This document shows, in pieces, positions 44,557-53,549 of a stretch of 64,000 nt of DNA (the stretch's first letter is position 1; the number at the start of each line of letters is the position of its first letter). The notes below the pieces were generated by a model that ran no database searches, was not told the DNA's origin, and worked only from the letters and a program-made list of their open reading frames with translations. Position numbers and translations under genes: made by a program. Source of the stretch: Bacteroidales bacterium (GTDB lineage: Bacteria; Bacteroidota; Bacteroidia; Bacteroidales; UBA10428); the NCBI GenBank assembly GCA_016926235.1, contig JAFGOZ010000028.1:62001-126000 (forward strand), written 5' to 3'.

Positions 44557-47500
44557 ATGGGAAATGATATTTTGAAGCCTGACTTTATATTTGAGACAAG
44601 TTGGGAAGTTTGTAATAAGGTTGGAGGAATTCATACAGTTGTATCGACTAAAGCCCTTTCAATAATAAATGAAATGGGGGATAACTATATACTTATCGGG
44701 CCGGATGTATATCGGGATGAAACAGGTAAGAATCCTGAATTTATTGAAGATACCTCATTATATGAGAATTGGAGAAATATGGCATATGAAGAAGGTATAC
44801 ATGTGCGCATGGGCAGGTGGAACATATCAGGGAAACCTATAGCCATGCTGGTTGATTTTTCACACTTCATCCATCAGAAAGATGCCATTTTTGCGAAGTT
44901 TTGGGAAACTTACAAGCTTGATTCCATTTCAGGACATTGGGATTATATTGAACCGGCGTTGTTTGGATATGCAGTAGGTCGAGCCATTGAATCGTTTGTC
45001 AGAATCAACCTTATTCCCAAAGATAAGGTAATTGCCCAGTTTCACGAATGGATGACGGGGACAGGTATTTTGTACATTGAAGAAAATATGCCTCAGATAG
45101 CTACAGTGTTTACAACTCATGCCACTGCCCTCGGAAGAAGTCTTGCAGGGAATTGCAGGCCCTTATATAAAAACCTGCGCAATTATCAACCAGAGGATTG
45201 TGCACGGGAATTTAATATTATTTCAAAACAATCATTAGAGTCCTTGTCAGCTATTACTGCGGATGCGTTTTCAACAGTGAGTGATATTACTTCGGCTGAA
45301 TGTTCTCAATTTCTCGGTAAGGCTGTAGATCTTGTTACTCCGAATGGATTTGAGGATACTTTTGTCCCCGTGGCAAAAGATTTTGACGGGAAACGAAAAG
45401 AAGCCAGGAAAAAGCTGACAGAAGTAGCTGAAGCATTATTTGGATATAAGCTTTCCAAAGGCACCATTTTTGCAGCTATTAGCGGACGATACGAGTATAA
45501 AAACAAGGGAATTGATGTGTTTATTGATGCCCTTGGCGAATTGAATAAATCAAAAACACTAAAAAAGGATGTACTTGCTTTTATTTTAATTCCAGCTAAT
45601 CATTTTGGACCTCGAAAGGACTTATTATCAAAACTGAATGGAGAAGAATCAGGGGATCTCGAAAAACCTTATATATCTCACTATTTGCATGATGAAGCAT
45701 ATGATCCTATTTTAAATAATTTAAAAAATCATGGACTTACTAATGCCAAAGACCAAAAGGTAAAGGTTATTTTTGTCCCTTCATATCTTAATGGCAATGA
45801 TGGGATAATAAACCTTCATTACTATGATGTTTTAATTGGGTTGGATCTGACTGCCTTCCCGTCTTACTACGAGCCCTGGGGTTATACACCATTGGAAAGT
45901 CTCGCTTTTTCGGTACCCACAGTAACCACTAATCTTGCAGGATTTGGTCTTTGGGTTCAGCAACATCATAAAGACACCAATAATGGTATAAAAGTTATAC
46001 AGCGTACGGACGACAATGACAAAGATGTTATAACAGAACTGGCAAAATCTTTATCAAACTTTGCATCATTAAATGATAAGGAAATTGAAGAAGCACGAAA
46101 AGAGGCCTATGATGTTTCCCGCATAGCGCTTTGGAAAAATTTTGTAGACTATTACTTTGAGCTATATTCACAAGCGCTGGTAATGACTAAAGATCGGGAA
46201 CATTTATTTATTGGTGTTGAACAAACACCTCAGCAAGTCCAGGTAGTAAGCAGGGTTCCAATCAGTAAACCACAATGGAGCAAATTATACATTAAAACAA
46301 ATCTTACCGAGAAACTTGCCAGCCTGGATGAGTTATCAAAAAATCTTTGGTGGTCCTGGAACTATGAGGCAAAAGAGTTGTTTGAACAAATTGACCCATA
46401 CTTATGGAAAGAAACAGGTTATAATCCTATTACCTTGTTGGAAACAGTAGATTATCAACGATTTAAGGAGCTAGAGAAAGATGAATCTTTTTTAAGTAAG
46501 TTGGCAAAAGTAACGCGTGAGTTTGAAACATATATTTCAGAGAAACCTGATGAGGGAGCGCCTAAAATTGCCTATTTTAGCATGGAATACGGACTTCAGA
46601 ATTCACTTAAAATATATTCAGGAGGGTTAGGTATCCTGGCAGGTGACTACCTGAAGGAAGCCAGTGACTGTAATACTCGTATGGTCGCCATAGGGTTATT
46701 ATATAAATACGGTTACTTTAATCAGATGTTATCAGTTAATGGTGATCAGCAGGCAACTTATGAAGCACAGGTATTTAAACACCTGCCCTTAAGACAGGTA
46801 ATGGATGAAAATGGCAATTGGATGTCAGTTCATATTGTATTTCCTGGCAGAACGCTAGTTGCAAAGGTATGGAGAGTTGATGTGGGCAGGATTCCTCTTT
46901 ATTTGTTGGATGCTGATTTTGATGAGAACCCACCGATGGATCGTTTTGTTACCCATCATTTATATGGTGGAGATTTGGAAAATCGTCTAAAACAGGAGAT
47001 GTTGCTGGGAATTGGGGGTGTTCGCATACTTGAAGATTTGCATTTTGATGCAGATTTATACCATTGTAATGAAGGCCATGCAGCATTTCTTAATTTTGAA
47101 AGATTAAGGATATTAATACGTGACCACAATTTATCCTTTGATGTTGCAAAAGAAGTAGTCAGTGTATCTTCATTGTTTACAACACATACACCAGTACCTG
47201 CAGGACATGATGCCTTTCCCGAAGAATTACTGAGGGTGTATATGTCACATTATCCCGAGCGTTTAAAAATATCATGGGAAGACCTTATGAACCTTGGCAG
47301 GTATAATCTTTATGATAAGAATGAAAAATTCTCCATGAGTGTACTGGCAGCGCGTTTATCAAAAGAAATGAATGGTGTAAGTTTGTTACATGGCAAAGTC
47401 AGTCAGGAAATGTTTGCCGGACTCTGGCCGGGATATTTTCCCCAGGAAAACCATATAGGTTATGTTACAAACGGGGTACATTATTATACATGGACGGCTA

Positions 47501-48804
47501 AGGAATGGCAGGCTTTATACAGACAGCAATTTGGAGAAGGATTTTTAAAGGATCAGTCAAATAAGGCTCTTTGGCAAAAAATTCATGATTTACCAGACGA
47601 GCAGGTGTGGGAAATAAAACAAAGTCTAAAAGCTAATCTTATTGATCATATTAAACACAGATTGAGATCAAATTGGATAAACAGGCATGAAAGTCCGAAA
47701 CATATTCTGGATATTACAGATAATCTGAATAAGGATGCACTGATTATTGGGTTTGCGAGGAGATTTGCTACATATAAGAGAGCAGGGCTTCTGTTTCAGG
47801 ATATCGAAGAATTGAAACGAATAATCGGACGTGCAGATAAACCCGTATTGTTTCTTTTTGCCGGCAAAGCGCATCCACATGATGGCGGAGGTCAGGATTT
47901 AATCAGGAGGATCGTGGCTATATCCAAAATGCCTGAATTTATGGGTAAAGTGCTTTTCTTACAGAATTATGATATGGCATTAGCAGAAAAGCTGGTTGCA
48001 GGTGTTGATGTTTGGCTTAATACACCTACAAGGCCTCTGGAAGCCTCAGGTACAAGTGGAGAGAAAGCAGCTATGAATGGCACGATGCATTTTAGTGTGC
48101 TTGATGGCTGGTGGGTTGAAGGATATCAACCAAATGCAGGGTGGTGTCTGCCACAGGACCGTACATATGAGAATCAGGACTTTCAGAATGAACTGGATGC
48201 TGAAACACTTTATCACATTTTGGAAAACGAAATCATTAAGCTTTACTATACAAGAGATAAAGACAATGTTCCAAAGGAATGGGTGCAGTTTATCAAGCAC
48301 ACCATTTCGGATGTAGCACCAAGATTTACTATGAAGAGGATGCTCGATGATTATTTCAATAAGTTTTATAATGGCATGTTTGAAAGGTCAAAAGAAATGC
48401 TTGTAAATGATTTTACAAAAGCAAAAGACATGGCATTATGGAAGCGTATGATTTTGAAACATTGGGACGAAATCGAAGCTGTTTCCTATTCGGTTCCTGA
48501 GAATATGAGTGATGGATTAAAAATGGGTAAGGAATATGCGTCTGAGGTAAATCTCAGGTTAAAGAATATATTGCCTGAAGAAGTGGGAATAGAACTGGTT
48601 ATTGTGGAAAATCCTGATGGCCCAAATGTTAAACTTATTCAAAAACAACTTTATGAATATGTTACCTCTAATGATGGCATTTCTACGTATAGGGCTATTT
48701 TCACTCCCAATAAACCCGGGAGTTATGATTTTGGCATCAGGATGTTTCCTAAAAACAAAAATCTTCCATGCAGGCATGATTGTACACAGGTGAAGTGGAT
48801 ATAG
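44557..48804 (+). CDS. Glycogen synthase (GT3) fused to alpha-glucan phosphorylase (GT35)
   Basis: This 1415-residue protein joins two opposing enzymes. Residues 1 to about 560 form a GT3 glycogen synthase of the eukaryotic type (SWEVCNKVGGIHTVVSTKA; catalytic E439 and E447 in YYEPWGYTPLE). From about 580 an alpha-glucan phosphorylase follows (SKNLWWSWNYEAKELFEQ, YFSMEYGLQNSLKIYSGGLGILAGDYLKEASD), with the pyridoxal-phosphate lysine K1170 in ASGTSGEKAAMNG. GT3 uses UDP-glucose, phosphorylase releases glucose-1-phosphate. It is the last plus-strand gene of the glycogen operon, with a GGTGGCT hairpin after the stop. Cytoplasmic, with no signal peptide. The fused order occurs in related bacteria, but its control is not clear from sequence. 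Confidence 0.93.
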   Translation: MGNDILKPDFIFETSWEVCNKVGGIHTVVSTKALSIINEMGDNYILIGPDVYRDETGKNPEFIEDTSLYENWRNMAYEEGIHVRMGRWNISGKPIAMLVDFSHFIHQKDAIFAKFWETYKLDSISGHWDYIEPALFGYAVGRAIESFVRINLIPKDKVIAQFHEWMTGTGILYIEENMPQIATVFTTHATALGRSLAGNCRPLYKNLRNYQPEDCAREFNIISKQSLESLSAITADAFSTVSDITSAECSQFLGKAVDLVTPNGFEDTFVPVAKDFDGKRKEARKKLTEVAEALFGYKLSKGTIFAAISGRYEYKNKGIDVFIDALGELNKSKTLKKDVLAFILIPANHFGPRKDLLSKLNGEESGDLEKPYISHYLHDEAYDPILNNLKNHGLTNAKDQKVKVIFVPSYLNGNDGIINLHYYDVLIGLDLTAFPSYYEPWGYTPLESLAFSVPTVTTNLAGFGLWVQQHHKDTNNGIKVIQRTDDNDKDVITELAKSLSNFASLNDKEIEEARKEAYDVSRIALWKNFVDYYFELYSQALVMTKDREHLFIGVEQTPQQVQVVSRVPISKPQWSKLYIKTNLTEKLASLDELSKNLWWSWNYEAKELFEQIDPYLWKETGYNPITLLETVDYQRFKELEKDESFLSKLAKVTREFETYISEKPDEGAPKIAYFSMEYGLQNSLKIYSGGLGILAGDYLKEASDCNTRMVAIGLLYKYGYFNQMLSVNGDQQATYEAQVFKHLPLRQVMDENGNWMSVHIVFPGRTLVAKVWRVDVGRIPLYLLDADFDENPPMDRFVTHHLYGGDLENRLKQEMLLGIGGVRILEDLHFDADLYHCNEGHAAFLNFERLRILIRDHNLSFDVAKEVVSVSSLFTTHTPVPAGHDAFPEELLRVYMSHYPERLKISWEDLMNLGRYNLYDKNEKFSMSVLAARLSKEMNGVSLLHGKVSQEMFAGLWPGYFPQENHIGYVTNGVHYYTWTAKEWQALYRQQFGEGFLKDQSNKALWQKIHDLPDEQVWEIKQSLKANLIDHIKHRLRSNWINRHESPKHILDITDNLNKDALIIGFARRFATYKRAGLLFQDIEELKRIIGRADKPVLFLFAGKAHPHDGGGQDLIRRIVAISKMPEFMGKVLFLQNYDMALAEKLVAGVDVWLNTPTRPLEASGTSGEKAAMNGTMHFSVLDGWWVEGYQPNAGWCLPQDRTYENQDFQNELDAETLYHILENEIIKLYYTRDKDNVPKEWVQFIKHTISDVAPRFTMKRMLDDYFNKFYNGMFERSKEMLVNDFTKAKDMALWKRMILKHWDEIEAVSYSVPENMSDGLKMGKEYASEVNLRLKNILPEEVGIELVIVENPDGPNVKLIQKQLYEYVTSNDGISTYRAIFTPNKPGSYDFGIRMFPKNKNLPCRHDCTQVKWI

Positions 48805-48815
48805 AATATCCTCAG

Positions 48816-48847
48816 AGGTGGCTTCGACTGCGCTCAGCCACCTTTTC
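48816..48847 (+). terminator. Terminator after the glycogen operon, REP-like core
   Basis: AGGTGGCT at 48816-48823 and AGCCACCT at 48836-48843 form an 8-bp stem followed by TTTT. The loop TTCGACTGCGCT contains the core TCGACTGCGCTCAG that resembles widespread intergenic palindromic repeats in Bacteroidota. Confidence 0.65.
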
Positions 48848-48972
48848 ATGCTAAAAAGGTCATTGAGCCTAGTCAGGGATGTTAGGAAGTTATGCTCTAC
48901 CAGCAAGCATTAGTGAAATAGCGTCTTACTCCTGAAAAATTAATCCGATTTTTAACAAAAATGGCCATTTTT

Positions 48973-48988
48973 GGGGCAAAATCCCCCG
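48973..48988. repeat. 16-base hairpin repeat, copy 2 (GGGGCAAAATCCCCCG)
   Basis: An exact match to 38236-38251, forming a GGGG/CCCC hairpin. It lies inside the composite element 48805-49233. Confidence 0.5.
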
Positions 48989-49156
48989 CCTTTTAAAAAT
49001 TTACGTTAAGAAAATCCATGTAATGGAGCGTTAAAAAACCAAAGCTGTTTGAGGACGTTAGACACGAGGCACAAGTGGCTAAAAGGACGAGTTCTTTGGT
49101 TTTAGCGGAATGGAGAGGATTTTTAGGAAATTTTTAAGCAGCGGCGGCATTTTTTG

Positions 49157-49188
49157 GTCACTTTTTTTTGCTGATGAAAAAAAGTGAC
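49157..49188. terminator. Hairpin with A/T runs at the end of the composite element
   Basis: GTCACTTTTTTT at 49157-49168 and AAAAAAAGTGAC at 49177-49188 pair perfectly. The position, 46 bp past the stop of the minus-strand branching-enzyme gene, allows it to act as a terminator in that direction, though no separate T-run follows. Confidence 0.45.
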
Positions 49189-49233
49189 TACCACCTACTA
49201 TTCAAATTTTGGCTTATTCCCGAAAATGCTTTT

Positions 49234-51255
49234 TTATCTTATTCGTTTTGATTCTTCCCGCTTGAATACCAAAGCCGTTCTATTTGGCAGGTAAAGTTTC
49301 AAAAAATCCGGGGCATTAGAAGTTAGTTTACCCAGTTTTGAGGTCATATAAAGCAGTGATTCATCAATACGGTTAAAACCCCCGTAGCGTTCAGAATCGG
49401 TGTTTAAAACCACTTTATACTTACCCTGGCGGGTTGATATTCCATAATCGGTAAAAGACCGTTCAGGATTAAAATTAAACACAAAAAGATAGTTTTTACG
49501 TTCAAAGGCTAATATCTGGTCACCGGAATTATCCAGAACAAGGTTGCACCATTGCTGTTCGTACAGGTTTTCATTTCTTATCAGGTGTATCATATCCCTG
49601 TCAAAGTCAGAAAGGTAGTGGTATTTAAGGTCTTTATTATCTACCAGGCTCCATTGCCTGCGGGCATGCTTGAAGGACCAGTTATTACCGGCACGTGGAA
49701 AGTCGATCCATTCAGGATGACCAAATTCATTACCTATAAAGTTGAGATATCCGCCACCTGCCGTGGCAATGGTAACCAGTCGTATCATCTTATGCAGGGC
49801 AATGCCCCGGTCGACAATAAGGTTGTTGCTGGACTTGTTCATAAACCAGTACATCTCCTTGTCAATAAGGCGGAAAATAATGGTCTTGTCGCCCACAAGT
49901 GCCTGGTCATGTGATTCGGCGTAACCAATGGTCTTTTCCTCCTGGCGACGGCTGGTAAGTTCATGGTATAATTGACCAACGTTCCAGTTTTCGTCAGCCA
50001 CTTCTTTTATTATCTTAATCCAGTAGTCGGGTATTCCCATGGCCATACGATAGTCAAAGCCATAGCCACCCCATTCAATAGGTGCTGCAAGTCCCGGCAT
50101 ACCGCTCATTTCTTCAGCAACGGTAATGGCTTCCGGTTTTATTTCATGTATCAGGCTATTGGCAAGCACAAAATAGGTAATGGCATCTTCATCCTGGCCT
50201 CCGTCGTAATACATGCCATAGTTGGTAAAGTCGCGGGAGAGACCATGGTCATAATACAACATGCTGGTTACCCCGTCAAAGCGGAATCCGTCAAATTTAA
50301 ATTCTTCAATCCAATAACGGCAGTTGGATAGCAGGAAGTGCAGAACTTCATCTTTACCATAGTCAAAGCAAAGGGAATCCCAGGCAACATGTTCTCTTCG
50401 CGGGCCTTCATGAAAATATTGATAGCCTGTACCATCAAATAATCCCAAACCTTCATTTACATTTTTTACAGCATGAGAATGCACAATATCCATAATAACG
50501 GCTATACCTGCCGTATGGGCTTCGTCAATAAGTGCTTTCAGTTCTTCGGGGGTGCCAAAACGGGATGAAGGAGCAAAATAGTTGGAAACGTGGTAACCAA
50601 AGGATCCATAGTACGGGTGTTCCTGAATGGCCATGAGCTGAATAGTGTTGTACCCGGCTTCAATAATGCGGGGTAGGATGCATGTTCGGAATTCTTCATA
50701 GGTACCTACTCTTTCTTCTTCAGTGGCCATACCCACGTGGGCTTCATATATCAGGGGATATCCAATTTTCTTTTTCAGGGCTGGATTTTTCCATTTGTAA
50801 GTTTGTTTCGGACGCCAAACCTGTGCATTAAAAAGTTTGGTATTTTCATCCTGCACCACACGGTTGGCCCAGGCGGGTATACGTTCGCCTTCACCGCCTT
50901 TCCAGCGGATAAGGAGGTGGTAAAGGTCACCATGATGCAGTGCATCTTTGGGCAGGTAGAGTTCCCATTTCCCTTCTTCAATGCGTTTGAGTTTATATCC
51001 ATCTATCGGTTTCCAGTCAGAAAAAACACCTGTAAGAAATATTTCCGTAGCATTAGGGGCCCATTCTCTGAATACCCAGCCATCATGCGTACGGTGTAAC
51101 CCAAAATAATTAAAACCATTGGCAAATTCTTTTAATGAAGCAGATAGTTTCTCAATACTCGCTTTCCTGGCCATGGCTTTTTGCCAGCGGCCTTTAATGA
51201 CTCCTCCGTAGGGTTGCAGCCAGGGATCTTTTTGTATTAAAATGGGCTCATCCAT
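49234..51255 (-). CDS. glgB: 1,4-alpha-glucan branching enzyme (GH13)
   Basis: This 673-residue enzyme makes alpha-1,6 branches in glycogen. It has an N-terminal CBM48-type domain (about 35-140; GLHRTHDGWVFREWAPNATEIFLTG). The GH13 barrel has VIMDIVHSHAVKN, FRFDGVTSM with nucleophile D327 and VAEEMSGMPG with acid/base E381, then a C-terminal beta domain. The sequence resembles the eukaryote-like branching enzymes. It is convergent with the glycogen operon and 247 bp downstream of a lipoprotein gene on the same strand. A well-matched promoter lies at 51276-51305. Confidence 0.95.
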   Translation of the reverse strand: MDEPILIQKDPWLQPYGGVIKGRWQKAMARKASIEKLSASLKEFANGFNYFGLHRTHDGWVFREWAPNATEIFLTGVFSDWKPIDGYKLKRIEEGKWELYLPKDALHHGDLYHLLIRWKGGEGERIPAWANRVVQDENTKLFNAQVWRPKQTYKWKNPALKKKIGYPLIYEAHVGMATEEERVGTYEEFRTCILPRIIEAGYNTIQLMAIQEHPYYGSFGYHVSNYFAPSSRFGTPEELKALIDEAHTAGIAVIMDIVHSHAVKNVNEGLGLFDGTGYQYFHEGPRREHVAWDSLCFDYGKDEVLHFLLSNCRYWIEEFKFDGFRFDGVTSMLYYDHGLSRDFTNYGMYYDGGQDEDAITYFVLANSLIHEIKPEAITVAEEMSGMPGLAAPIEWGGYGFDYRMAMGIPDYWIKIIKEVADENWNVGQLYHELTSRRQEEKTIGYAESHDQALVGDKTIIFRLIDKEMYWFMNKSSNNLIVDRGIALHKMIRLVTIATAGGGYLNFIGNEFGHPEWIDFPRAGNNWSFKHARRQWSLVDNKDLKYHYLSDFDRDMIHLIRNENLYEQQWCNLVLDNSGDQILAFERKNYLFVFNFNPERSFTDYGISTRQGKYKVVLNTDSERYGGFNRIDESLLYMTSKLGKLTSNAPDFLKLYLPNRTALVFKREESKRIR

Positions 51256-51275
51256 GCAATATCTGTAATTTCTAA

Positions 51276-51305
51276 TAAAGATATTGTTTTATCGGGAATT
51301 TTCAA
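51276..51305 (-). promoter_or_regulatory. Candidate promoter of the branching-enzyme gene (TTG-N19-TATCTTTA)
   Basis: On the minus strand TTG (51303-51305) and TATCTTTA (51276-51283) are 19 bp apart, one mismatch from TAnnTTTG at the -7 box. The transcript would start about 14 bases before the ATG. Confidence 0.5.
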
Positions 51306-51501
51306 CGAAGAAGTTTTATACTATTTAGTGATTCATACTCTAACAGGGTTATGGAAAGTCAGCTCAGACTGCATTTTGAATTATATAATGTTTTGAAAAG
51401 ATATTGTAATAAAAAACATATAAATGATGCAGGAAATTATAATCTCATAGTTATGAGATAAAAATCAATAAAATGAGTGTGAATATCTTTATTGCTTTAT
51501 T

Positions 51502-53379
51502 TTATTTACCAAGCGAAAGAATACAGTTAAATTTTACATAAGAACTTACAGTATTTAAACCAGGTAATACGTATTTTATCTTAAATTGATAGTTTCCTTC
51601 AGTATACCATGGAATATTGGTAGAAAGGAGTAATATGCCCCTTTCACTTTCAACAGCCTGGTTAATATAATGTTCAGAAAATTGTTTTTCGAGGTCATCC
51701 TCATCCTCATTATATATGGGTTGATTATTAAACATGAAATATATATATTTTGTTAAGAGTATCTGCGAGGTTAAGTTTGTTTCAATTTCTTCTTCTGAAA
51801 GTTCTTTAAAAGCATCTTCACTGTAATCCGGTTGGTCAATATATGCAGCATGTACCGGCGGTATACCAAAGGGAACAGGGTCTCTCGAGAATTTTGGAAT
51901 AAAGGGTTCTCCCAACCAGGATTTATAAAGGACCGGATAAACATATTTCAAGTAAAATTCATTGCTATCAAGAACGATTTCAAGCCTGGCCATGCCTGTT
52001 TGTCCATTTGTTTCAGGATCAATACGTGCTTCCGCTTTATCGAAGCATTCTATCAGTTCATTGTTGATTGTATTATTTAATCTTAAAAACATGAGTTCAT
52101 TATTATAGCCAGCATATTGGGCTAATACATTCATAGATGTCGTACCATTTTGCAACAGATCATTTATTTTAGATTTAAAATCGTTGTATTTGCTTGTCCT
52201 GAAATCAATGGATTTCAGGTCTATGGTGTCATCACTATTGGTGATAAGATAAAAGTCTAGTTGATATATGGTTTCGTTCTTCAACTCCTGGGGAATAAAA
52301 AATTTTGCCGTTTGATTAGCCGAAGTATATTCCATATCTTTTACGTAATGAGTGTTAGTCTTATTTTCTGTAAACCTGACCTGGTATTTATAGTTCAATC
52401 CGTTTGTTGCATTTGCAAAGAAATTATCCATTGGATAGGTAAAAAGAACATATCCATAGGGGGTTTCGGATTTTAAAAAGTGATATTGCCTGTCAACAGG
52501 ATAAGTGGCAATAATATCCTCGTCATTCCAAAGCGTAGAACTGCCTCCTCCTGTTGTAAAACTTCTCGATACAGATTCTCCTATAATTTCATCTTGTAAA
52601 TCAAGACAATCGGACCAGGTACCGTCCACTAGTTTCTGCCATTTTATATCGATGGCCATATTAAATGAAGTGGCTTCAGATAACCAGTTATTAGGTATAA
52701 AACGCACTATCGAATCCAGAATATTAGTATTACCGGGAACCGGTGTATTGTTTTGAGTGATATCAAAAGACTGTAGAACAATTCTGAATTGTTGAGAGGA
52801 GTTAGGAAGTGTTATACTTTTATCAAATGGGAAATTGGCTGCTAAATAGGGTGAAGAAAATACCGGAACAGAAGTAGCATCAGGAAATGGGTATATTGAT
52901 GCAATTATCGACGCAATAAGTGTTTGAAACTGATAGCTTCGCTCATAGTATTTTATCTGACTATCGGTATAAACATCGGTCCATGTACTACCATTCCACT
53001 CAACAAAATGTACCTTTATATAGAAGGTGTATGTAGTGCCGGGAGAGAGCCCAATTCCCCTTAGAAAGGAACAAGACTGAGTATTAATAGTGAGAGAATC
53101 TGTCTTAAATATTATATTATTTTCGGAGACAAGGGCTGCTGAATCTATTTTAAGCATCGCTGAAGTTCCGCTGGTTGTTTGCCCGTTATAAATAGGATAG
53201 GAAAACTCTATTCCTACTCTGGAGTTCAGGCTAACATGTGATTGGTCCTTAAGATTATACAATGATACTATTTCTTCAGGGTATACAAAATGGGATTCAT
53301 TATTTTCTTGCTCATCTTTTATACAAGAAAACAATATTATTAAAGTAATTAATAACGGGAGAAGAAATTTAAGTTTCAT
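51502..53379 (-). CDS. Large hypothetical lipoprotein with Ig-like domains
   Basis: The start at 53379 (Met11 of the longest frame) is preferred; it opens with MKLKFLLPLLITLIILFSC, and a promoter -7 box lies 42 bp upstream. The lipobox is LFSC. The 625-residue product has repeated beta-sandwich modules of the SbsA/Big-5 Ig-like type (VSLNSRVGIEFSYPI, LSPGTTYTFYIKVHF, then ASIYPFPDATSVPVFSSPYLAANF, then YPVDRQYHFLKSETPYGYVLFTYPMDN). The last part is less clear. It is probably a surface-exposed or periplasmic lipoprotein; ligand unknown. It lies upstream of glgB on the same strand but with a 246-bp gap, so co-transcription is uncertain. Confidence 0.75.
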   Translation of the reverse strand: MKLKFLLPLLITLIILFSCIKDEQENNESHFVYPEEIVSLYNLKDQSHVSLNSRVGIEFSYPIYNGQTTSGTSAMLKIDSAALVSENNIIFKTDSLTINTQSCSFLRGIGLSPGTTYTFYIKVHFVEWNGSTWTDVYTDSQIKYYERSYQFQTLIASIIASIYPFPDATSVPVFSSPYLAANFPFDKSITLPNSSQQFRIVLQSFDITQNNTPVPGNTNILDSIVRFIPNNWLSEATSFNMAIDIKWQKLVDGTWSDCLDLQDEIIGESVSRSFTTGGGSSTLWNDEDIIATYPVDRQYHFLKSETPYGYVLFTYPMDNFFANATNGLNYKYQVRFTENKTNTHYVKDMEYTSANQTAKFFIPQELKNETIYQLDFYLITNSDDTIDLKSIDFRTSKYNDFKSKINDLLQNGTTSMNVLAQYAGYNNELMFLRLNNTINNELIECFDKAEARIDPETNGQTGMARLEIVLDSNEFYLKYVYPVLYKSWLGEPFIPKFSRDPVPFGIPPVHAAYIDQPDYSEDAFKELSEEEIETNLTSQILLTKYIYFMFNNQPIYNEDEDDLEKQFSEHYINQAVESERGILLLSTNIPWYTEGNYQFKIKYVLPGLNTVSSYVKFNCILSLGK

Positions 53380-53420
53380 AATTATATTTAACTTAAGTAC
53401 TTGCAACATTCAACTTTGTA

Positions 53421-53428
53421 CAAAAGTA
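53421..53428 (-). promoter_or_regulatory. Candidate promoter -7 box (TACTTTTG) for the Ig-like lipoprotein gene
   Basis: TACTTTTG on the minus strand matches TAnnTTTG, 42 bp before the start at 53379. A TTG lies 22 bp further upstream, slightly beyond the ideal spacing. It supports the 53379 start over 53409, which would be too close to the transcription start. Confidence 0.45.
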
Positions 53429-53549
53429 TTAAATATTTTATTATGTGGTTCAATATTGAATCAAAAAGCTCTACTTATTTATCTAAATTAAAATTCTTTG
53501 AAATTTCCAATTTTAATGCTAATTTTAATTATATCTAAAACCTTAAAAG

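Larger units (their letters stand above)
48805..49233. repeat. 429-bp composite intergenic element with several hairpins
   Basis: No plausible ORF. In order: a GGTGGCT/AGCCACC hairpin (48816-48843), a second TTGAGCCTAGTC fragment, the GGGGCAAAATCCCCCG hairpin (48973-48988), a GC-enriched middle part, and a GTCAC-T7/A7-GTGAC hairpin (49157-49188). It separates the convergent glycogen fusion and branching-enzyme genes. The composition differs from its flanks, so a repeat-type element is likely (inference). Confidence 0.5.
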
